NCBI GenBank assembly: GCA_015491585.1
Contig: WFVQ01000118.1
Location: forward strand, 1 to 10,750
Direction of reading: 5' to 3'
From: Deltaproteobacteria bacterium
GTDB taxonomy: Bacteria > Desulfobacterota > Dissulfuribacteria > Dissulfuribacterales > S140-46
Length of the DNA: 10,750 bases
The first letter of the stretch is position 1. Each line of letters opens with the position of its first letter. Under the pieces are notes generated by a model. The model was given only the letters and a program-made list of their open reading frames with translations, was not told the origin of the DNA and searched no databases. This document shows, one piece after another, positions 5,898 through 10,750 of the stretch. Position numbers and translations under genes: made by a program.

Positions 5898-7851
5898 GAG
5901 ATTCTATATCACGACTCCCATCTACTATGTGAATGCAGAACCCCATCTCGGCCATGCCTACTCGACCGTGGTGGCCGACGTGCAGGCCAGGTTCAGGCGG
6001 CTCATGGGATGCGAGACCTTCTTCCTGACCGGCACCGACGAACACGGGGACAAGATCGTGCAGGCGGCAGAGAAGAGGGGGATGACCCCAAAGGAGTACG
6101 TGGATTCGGTCAGCGCCATGTTCAGGGCCGCATGGGAGCCCCTTGGGATTTCCTACGACCACTTCGTCAGGACCACGGACCAGAGCCATGTCTCCACGGT
6201 TCAGGCCATACTCCAGAAGACTTACGACAAGGGTGACATAGTGTTCAGGGAGTACAAGGGGCTCTACTGTTTTGGGTGCGAGAGGTTCTACATCGAGAGG
6301 GAACTGGTGGACGGAAAGTGCCCCGACCACGGGACCCCCCCGGTGGAGCTCAAGGAGGAGAACTACTTCTTCCTGATGAGCCGCTACCAGGAGTGGCTGG
6401 TGGATCACATAGAGGCCAATCCGCAGTTCATCCAGCCGAAGAGGTACCGGAACGAGGTGCTCTCATTCCTCCGCGAACCCCTGGAGGACCTCTGCATCTC
6501 CAGGCCCAAGGCGAGGCTGACCTGGGGGATAACCCTCCCGTTCGATGAGAACTTCGTCACCTACGTCTGGTACGATGCCCTAATAAACTACCTGTCGGCG
6601 CTGGGATATCCTGACGGCGAGCGTTTCCACCGCTTCTGGCCCGTGGCCCATCATGTGATAGCCAAGGACATCCTCAAGCCCCACGGCATCTACTGGCCCA
6701 CCATGCTCCGCTCCCTGGGTTTGGAGCCCTACAGGGAGCTCAGGGTCCACGGGTACTGGCAGATGCGGGACATGAAGATGTCCAAGTCCATCGGCAATGT
6801 GGTCCGGCCCCACGATCTTGTGGAGAGATTCGGAGCAGACGCCACAAGGTACTGCCTCATGCGCGAGATGGCCTTCGGGCTGGACGCCGGGTTCAGCGAG
6901 GAGTCGTTCGTGACCAGGATCAACGCGGACCTGGCCAACGATCTCGGGAACCTTTTCAGCCGCACGCTCACTATGGTTTCCAAGTACCGCGGCGGCCGCG
7001 TGCCATCGCCAGGGACTCCTGCAGGCGTAGTAGAGGAGCTGAGGAACGCCACCCTTGAGATGGTGGGGAGGTGGCGCGAAGAGATGGCGGATTTCGCGGT
7101 CCACAGGGCAATGGAGTCGGTATGGCAGGTGTTGAACATGGCCAACAAGGTGATAGACACCACACAGCCCTGGGCCTTGGCCAGGGATGAAGCCCGGGCG
7201 GACGAGCTGGATGGGGTGCTCTACACCCTGTTGGAGCATCTCAGAATAACCGCCATCGCGGTGAGTCCTGTCATGCCCGCTACTGCAGAGAAGATGCTCA
7301 ATGCCCTGGGCCTGGATCCAGGCGGCGAGCTCTCCATCGAGGCCGCAGAGGCATGGAGCAGGCTCGAACCCGGCGCAGAGGTGGCGAGGATACCCTCTTT
7401 GTTCCCAAGGATCGAGGTGGACAGGAGAGAGAAGGGTGACGGCAGGAAGGTAGCGCAGGGCAAGGGCGTCAAACGCCAGGATGGAAAGGGGACAGCCGTG
7501 GCTAAGGAACAAGGCAAGGACAAGGATGGAGGAGAGATCTCCATAGAAGACTTCATGAAGGTGGAGCTGAGGATCGCCGAGATCGTCAAGGCAGAGAAGC
7601 ATCCCAACGCAGACCGGCTGCTGGTGCTGACGGTCAGGTGCCCGGAAGAGCGTAGCGTGGTGGCAGGGCTGGCCAAGGACTTCCAGCCCGAGGAACTGGT
7701 GGGAAGGCAAGTGGTGTTTGTGGCCAACCTCAAGCCGGCCAAGCTGCGCGGAGTCAAGTCGGAGGGGATGGTCTTGGTGGCCAAGGACGGCGAAGGATTG
7801 AAACTGACTACCGTTGACGGCAAGGTCACGCCAGGAGCCAAGGTAAGCTGA
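5869..7851 (+). CDS. metG: Methionyl-tRNA synthetase with fused C-terminal Trbp111-type tRNA-binding domain
   Basis: This 660-residue class I aminoacyl-tRNA synthetase charges tRNA-Met in the cytosol. The opening RFYITTPIYYVN leads to the HIGH-box variant HLGH (26-29). A single zinc knuckle C134-x2-C137-x13-C151-x2-H154 has the spacing I recall from the Thermus thermophilus enzyme. The KMSKS loop is at 303-307. The anticodon-binding helical domain spans about 350-515, with the family motif NKVIDTTQPWALA near 426-438. A Lys/Gly-rich linker (about 518-555) connects to an OB-fold tRNA-binding domain (about 558-660, with MKVELRIAEIVKAEKHPNAD and KLRGVKSEGM) that usually supports dimerisation and tRNA affinity. 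The start is ATG 5869 or the in-frame ATG 5881; both lie inside the end of ricT, which suggests translational coupling. A longer upstream open frame from 5536 is only a shadow of ricT. The stop is four bases before selB. Confidence 0.96.
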   Translation: MSREMEESSKRFYITTPIYYVNAEPHLGHAYSTVVADVQARFRRLMGCETFFLTGTDEHGDKIVQAAEKRGMTPKEYVDSVSAMFRAAWEPLGISYDHFVRTTDQSHVSTVQAILQKTYDKGDIVFREYKGLYCFGCERFYIERELVDGKCPDHGTPPVELKEENYFFLMSRYQEWLVDHIEANPQFIQPKRYRNEVLSFLREPLEDLCISRPKARLTWGITLPFDENFVTYVWYDALINYLSALGYPDGERFHRFWPVAHHVIAKDILKPHGIYWPTMLRSLGLEPYRELRVHGYWQMRDMKMSKSIGNVVRPHDLVERFGADATRYCLMREMAFGLDAGFSEESFVTRINADLANDLGNLFSRTLTMVSKYRGGRVPSPGTPAGVVEELRNATLEMVGRWREEMADFAVHRAMESVWQVLNMANKVIDTTQPWALARDEARADELDGVLYTLLEHLRITAIAVSPVMPATAEKMLNALGLDPGGELSIEAAEAWSRLEPGAEVARIPSLFPRIEVDRREKGDGRKVAQGKGVKRQDGKGTAVAKEQGKDKDGGEISIEDFMKVELRIAEIVKAEKHPNADRLLVLTVRCPEERSVVAGLAKDFQPEELVGRQVVFVANLKPAKLRGVKSEGMVLVAKDGEGLKLTTVDGKVTPGAKVS

Positions 7852-7855
7852 AGCG

Positions 7856-9769
7856 ATGGCGCACAAGACCATAATCCTGGGCACGGCGGGTCACATCGAC
7901 CACGGCAAGACCACCCTGGTCAAGGCCCTTACGGGGGTGGACACCGATAGGCTCAAGGAGGAGAAGGAGCGGGGCATCACCATAGAGCTCGGCTTTGCCA
8001 GGCTGGAGCTCCCCGGCGGGCAATCCATCGGAGTGGTTGACGTTCCCGGCCACGAGAAGTTCGTGAAAAACATGGTGGCCGGCGCTTCCGGGATGGATCT
8101 CGTGGCAATGGTTATTGCCGCCGACGAGGGGCCCATGCCCCAGACCAGGGAGCACCTGGAGATATGCCAGCTCCTCGGGGTGAAGATGGGGCTGGTCGTT
8201 CTCACCAAGGCCGACATGGTGGACGAGGAGTGGGTTGAGCTGGTCACCGAGGATGTGAAGGAGTTCGTGGCAGGGACGTTTCTGGAGGGTGCCCCTGTGG
8301 TTGCGGTTTCCGCCGTGACCGGACAGGGCCTGGACAGGCTCCTCGCCGTTCTGGACGATCTGGTCTCCAAGGTCCCTGAACGTCCGCCGGCTGGGCCGTA
8401 CCGCCTCTGCATCGACAGGGTCTTCACAAAGAAGGGTTTCGGTACAGTGGTGACCGGCACCTCCATCTCCGGCACGGTGTCGGTGGGCAGCGATGTCCTC
8501 GTGTACCCCAAGGGCCTGGAGGCCAAGATAAGGGGGATACAGGTCCACGGTGCCGATGCGGAATCGGCCAAGCCGGGTATGCGCACCGCGCTGAACCTCC
8601 AGGGCATCGAGAAGAGTGACCTGGAGAGGGGCGACGTGGTGGCCACCCCAGGGAGCCTGCTGCCCAGTTATCTCCTGGATCTCAAGTATCTTCATCTCTC
8701 CAGCAACGAAAAGCCCCTGAAATACAGGGCGCCTGTCAGGCTGCACGTTGGCACGGCCGAGGTCATCGGCCGCGTGCTCATGGCGGGCGACGAGATGGAG
8801 CCCGGGGTCCAGGGCTACATCCAGTTGAAGCTGGATGCCCCTGTGGCGGTCCTGCCTGGTGACCACTACGTGCTGAGGAGCTACTCCCCAGTGCGCACCA
8901 TAGGCGGAGGCGTGGTCCTCAACCCTGTTCCGAGGAAGAGGAAGAGGACCAGGCCCGATCTCTGGGACGAGGTAAAGGTGTTGGACAGGGGCAGCGAGGA
9001 AGAGGTGGTCCTCTATCACTTGCGTCAGGTTGGCGTCCGCGGCCTTGCCGAGGCAGAGCTGGCGGCGCGGACGGGTATATACGGCAAGGCCCTGGATAAG
9101 CTGCTAGGCAGGCTCCTGGGCGGCAAAAAGGTGGTCAAGGTCGAGGGCGAGACCAGGCTGTTGCTGCACGGTGGAGTATATCAGGAGTTGAAGGACCGGA
9201 TCTGCGAGATCGTAGGTGAATATCACAGGCAGCAGCCCATGATGCACGGCCTGTCCAGGGAGGAGCTGCGCTCCAGGATTTTCAGGCAGCAGAAGGAGGG
9301 AAGGCTGTTTCATCGGCTGCTCAATGACCTCGAGAGGGAGAGGCGGCTGGTGCAGGAGAAGGAAATCGTCCGCCTGCCTGACCATCGAGTTCGCCTCGGC
9401 GACGAGTACAAGAAGGCCCGAAAGGCCATCGCCAAGGCCTTCAAGGAGGCGGGCTTCCTTCCCCCATCCCGTGCCGATGCCGTCTCAAGGACAGGAGGCG
9501 GCAAGGCGGCGGAAGAGGTCTTCGATCTCATGGTCCGCGAGGGCGAGCTGGTAAGGATCAAGGAGGGTATATACTACCATCGCGACACCCTGCAGAGGCT
9601 GATCTCAATGGTGACCGACTTCATCAAGAAAAACGGCGAGATAAGCGTCCCTCAGTTCAGGGAGCTTGCGGGAGGGCTGTCCCGCAAGTACATGATTCCG
9701 CTCCTCGAGTACCTCGACAACCAGCACATCACCCTCAGGGTGGGAGATGTGAGGAAGTTGAGGAAATAA
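7856..9769 (+). CDS. selB: Selenocysteine-specific translation elongation factor
   Basis: This 637-residue GTPase delivers Sec-tRNA to UGA codons that carry a SECIS hairpin. The GTPase motifs are present: G1 GHIDHGKT (12-19), GITIELGFA (40-48), DVPGH (62-66), the SelB-type TKAD (117-120) instead of the NKCD of EF-Tu, and SAVTGQG (152-158). The EF-Tu-like beta-barrel domains follow, with RSYSPVRTIGGG (341-352) near their end. The C-terminal quarter-plus (about 375-637) is the winged-helix array that distinguishes SelB from EF-Tu. It ends in a typical last winged helix (SRKYMIPLLEYLD, 609-621) that binds SECIS RNA in studied homologues. ATG 7856 lies four bases after metG; AAGGTAAG (7840-7847) may serve as a partial ribosome binding site. 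No selA, selD or selC lies nearby. Length and motifs are complete. Confidence 0.95.
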   Translation: MAHKTIILGTAGHIDHGKTTLVKALTGVDTDRLKEEKERGITIELGFARLELPGGQSIGVVDVPGHEKFVKNMVAGASGMDLVAMVIAADEGPMPQTREHLEICQLLGVKMGLVVLTKADMVDEEWVELVTEDVKEFVAGTFLEGAPVVAVSAVTGQGLDRLLAVLDDLVSKVPERPPAGPYRLCIDRVFTKKGFGTVVTGTSISGTVSVGSDVLVYPKGLEAKIRGIQVHGADAESAKPGMRTALNLQGIEKSDLERGDVVATPGSLLPSYLLDLKYLHLSSNEKPLKYRAPVRLHVGTAEVIGRVLMAGDEMEPGVQGYIQLKLDAPVAVLPGDHYVLRSYSPVRTIGGGVVLNPVPRKRKRTRPDLWDEVKVLDRGSEEEVVLYHLRQVGVRGLAEAELAARTGIYGKALDKLLGRLLGGKKVVKVEGETRLLLHGGVYQELKDRICEIVGEYHRQQPMMHGLSREELRSRIFRQQKEGRLFHRLLNDLERERRLVQEKEIVRLPDHRVRLGDEYKKARKAIAKAFKEAGFLPPSRADAVSRTGGGKAAEEVFDLMVREGELVRIKEGIYYHRDTLQRLISMVTDFIKKNGEISVPQFRELAGGLSRKYMIPLLEYLDNQHITLRVGDVRKLRK

Positions 9770-9773
9770 AGTC

Positions 9774-10661
9774 TCATCCCGGCATGGCCAGTCCCGCGGT
9801 CTCCAGGGCGAGCCGGGCGGCCTTGCGGCACGCCCCGGGCCCGCCCAGTTCCTTTCTGAGCCGTGCCAGCGACGACCGCATATCCGCCAGCGCGGCCTCC
9901 GACTCCAGCAGCGAAATGGCCTGCGCCGCTATCTCCTCGGGGGTGGCACGGTGTTGCAGAAGTTCAGGGACCACTTCCCGGCCAGCGATGAGGTTCACCA
10001 GGGAAGCGAACTTCACTTTGATGAGCCGCTTACCCAGGTGGTAGGTGAGGGGAGAGACCTTGTATGTGACGATAACCGGCGTGCCGATGATGGCGGCCTC
10101 CAGGGTGACGGTACCCGAGGCGGCTATGGCCAGGTCCGCCGCGTTCAGGCAGTCCCATGTGGCGCCGGTGACCACCTTCACGCTTAACTCATCCTTCATG
10201 GCCCTGGTGCCTGCATCCAGGTAGAGGAGATCCTCTTCCCTCAGCAGCGGAAGCAGGAAGGAGGCAGAGGCAAACTCTTCTTTGATGCGGCGTGCGGCCT
10301 CCAGCATGATGGGGGCGTGGCGGCGTATCTCCCCTCTTCGGCTGCCGGGCAATAGGGCCACCACCGTTGCTTCCCCTTGCAGGCCCAGGGAGGATAGGAA
10401 TGCCGTCCGTCCGGTGGAGGGCTTCACCGAGTCGAGTAGTGGATGGCCGACGAACTTGGCGTTTAGCCCCCGCTCTATGTAGAAGCGCTCTTCAAACGGC
10501 AGTATGACCGCCAGGGCGTCGGCGAAACGGGCAAGCCGCTTCGCCCTTCCCTGCCGCCAGGCCCAGAGCTGGGGGCATATGTAGTAGAAGACCTTGGCGC
10601 CGCTGGCCTTGGCCCTCTCCCCGAGAAGGAAGTTGAAGTCAGGGAAGTCTATGAGCACCAC
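9774..10661 (-). CDS. lpxB: Lipid-A-disaccharide synthase, C-terminal three quarters (upstream frame interrupted by TAG)
   Basis: LpxB is a peripheral inner-membrane glycosyltransferase (GT19). It joins UDP-2,3-diacylglucosamine and lipid X to form the lipid A disaccharide. This 295-residue open segment shows family motifs in order: LIDFPDFNFLL (3-13), YYICPQLWAWRQGR (26-39), VILPFEERFY (52-61), VGHPLLD (71-77), LLPGSRRGEI (103-112), AASGTVTLEAA (180-190), TYKVSPLTYHLGKRLIK (199-215), and NLIAGREVVPELLQ (223-236). The GTG at 10661 only opens the longest uninterrupted frame. The true gene continues upstream past an in-frame TAG (see the next entry) and off the window. A protein starting at 10661 would lack the N-terminal nucleotide-fold part and about 85 residues, so it is unlikely to work. 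The gene converges on selB with four bases between the stops. Confidence 0.85.
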   Translation of the reverse strand: MVLIDFPDFNFLLGERAKASGAKVFYYICPQLWAWRQGRAKRLARFADALAVILPFEERFYIERGLNAKFVGHPLLDSVKPSTGRTAFLSSLGLQGEATVVALLPGSRRGEIRRHAPIMLEAARRIKEEFASASFLLPLLREEDLLYLDAGTRAMKDELSVKVVTGATWDCLNAADLAIAASGTVTLEAAIIGTPVIVTYKVSPLTYHLGKRLIKVKFASLVNLIAGREVVPELLQHRATPEEIAAQAISLLESEAALADMRSSLARLRKELGGPGACRKAARLALETAGLAMPG

Positions 10662-10750
10662 CAGGTCGGGGCGCTATTGCCTTATGAACGATACCGCTTG
10701 CCTGAATGCGCCGAATATTGGGCGGGCGTGCCTGAGCACCTCCACCAACC
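10662..10750 (-). pseudogene. lpxB: Upstream in-frame continuation of lpxB with an internal TAG codon, cut by the window edge
   Basis: Read on the minus strand, bases 10748 down to 10677 encode LVEVLRHARPIFGAFRQAVS and then FIRQ. TAG follows at 10676-10674, then RPDL, which joins the open segment directly. From memory, this aligns without gaps to E. coli LpxB from its VEVL to its IDAPDFN segment, with 23 residues in both between VEVL and the PD pair. The TAG falls where E. coli has the Leu of ELKPD. The frame is therefore intact apart from this one codon. It may be a nonsense mutation (for example CAG or GAG to TAG), a sequencing error, or a UAG read as an amino acid. About 60 further N-terminal residues are expected beyond the edge. 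Confidence 0.7.

Noticed and set aside
6580..9019. Long minus-strand open frames opposite metG and selB
   Set aside because: They are shadows of well-supported genes. The translations are biased in composition and show no family motifs.
1..10750. Previously undescribed defence, mobile or biosynthetic system
   Set aside because: Every substantial gene belongs to a known housekeeping or envelope family. No transposase, integrase, direct-repeat array, attachment site or unexplained gene cluster is visible.

Overview
This is a GC-rich, almost fully coding housekeeping segment from a Gram-negative bacterium. The envelope genes at the two edges (an AmpG-type muropeptide permease and the lipid A gene lpxB) point to an outer membrane. 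The order nadE - YhaM-like HD protein - holB - ricT - metG - selB resembles arrangements I recall from Desulfobacterota (former Deltaproteobacteria). That placement is an inference from memory and has not been tested by a search. The genes use many AGG (Arg) and ATA (Ile) codons despite the high GC, which may mean a thermophilic ancestry.

Layout: the 3' part of ampG runs in from the left edge. An AT-richer gap of about 130 bp follows, with weak promoter-like and hairpin sequences, then a small FmdB-type zinc-ribbon gene with a strong ribosome binding site and an intrinsic terminator after it. A same-strand cluster then runs from about 1093 to 9769: glutamine-dependent NAD+ synthase (nadE), an OB-fold/HD phosphohydrolase of the YhaM type, the DNA polymerase III delta' subunit (holB), a PSP1/RicT protein, methionyl-tRNA synthetase with a fused C-terminal tRNA-binding domain (metG), and the selenocysteine elongation factor (selB). 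Spacing is tight (1 bp, 17 bp, 83 bp, a 29-bp overlap, 4 bp). The 83-bp gap before ricT holds a credible sigma70-like promoter. On the other strand, lpxB converges on selB with only 4 bp between the stop codons and runs off the right edge.

How the genes fit together: the cluster is mainly information processing (replication clamp loading, RNA turnover or maturation, Met-tRNA charging, selenocysteine insertion) with a NAD-biosynthesis gene at its head. selB implies that this organism reads some UGA codons as selenocysteine.

The most notable observation is an in-frame TAG inside lpxB (10674-10676 on the plus-strand coordinates). The reading frame on both sides of it encodes recognisable LpxB sequence that aligns without a gap, from memory, to E. 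coli LpxB. It could be a nonsense mutation, a sequencing error, or UAG read as an amino acid such as pyrrolysine. None of the nine recognised genes ends in TAG, which fits the last option only weakly. I found no mobile element, CRISPR array, tRNA or rRNA gene, and no novel multi-gene defence or biosynthetic system.
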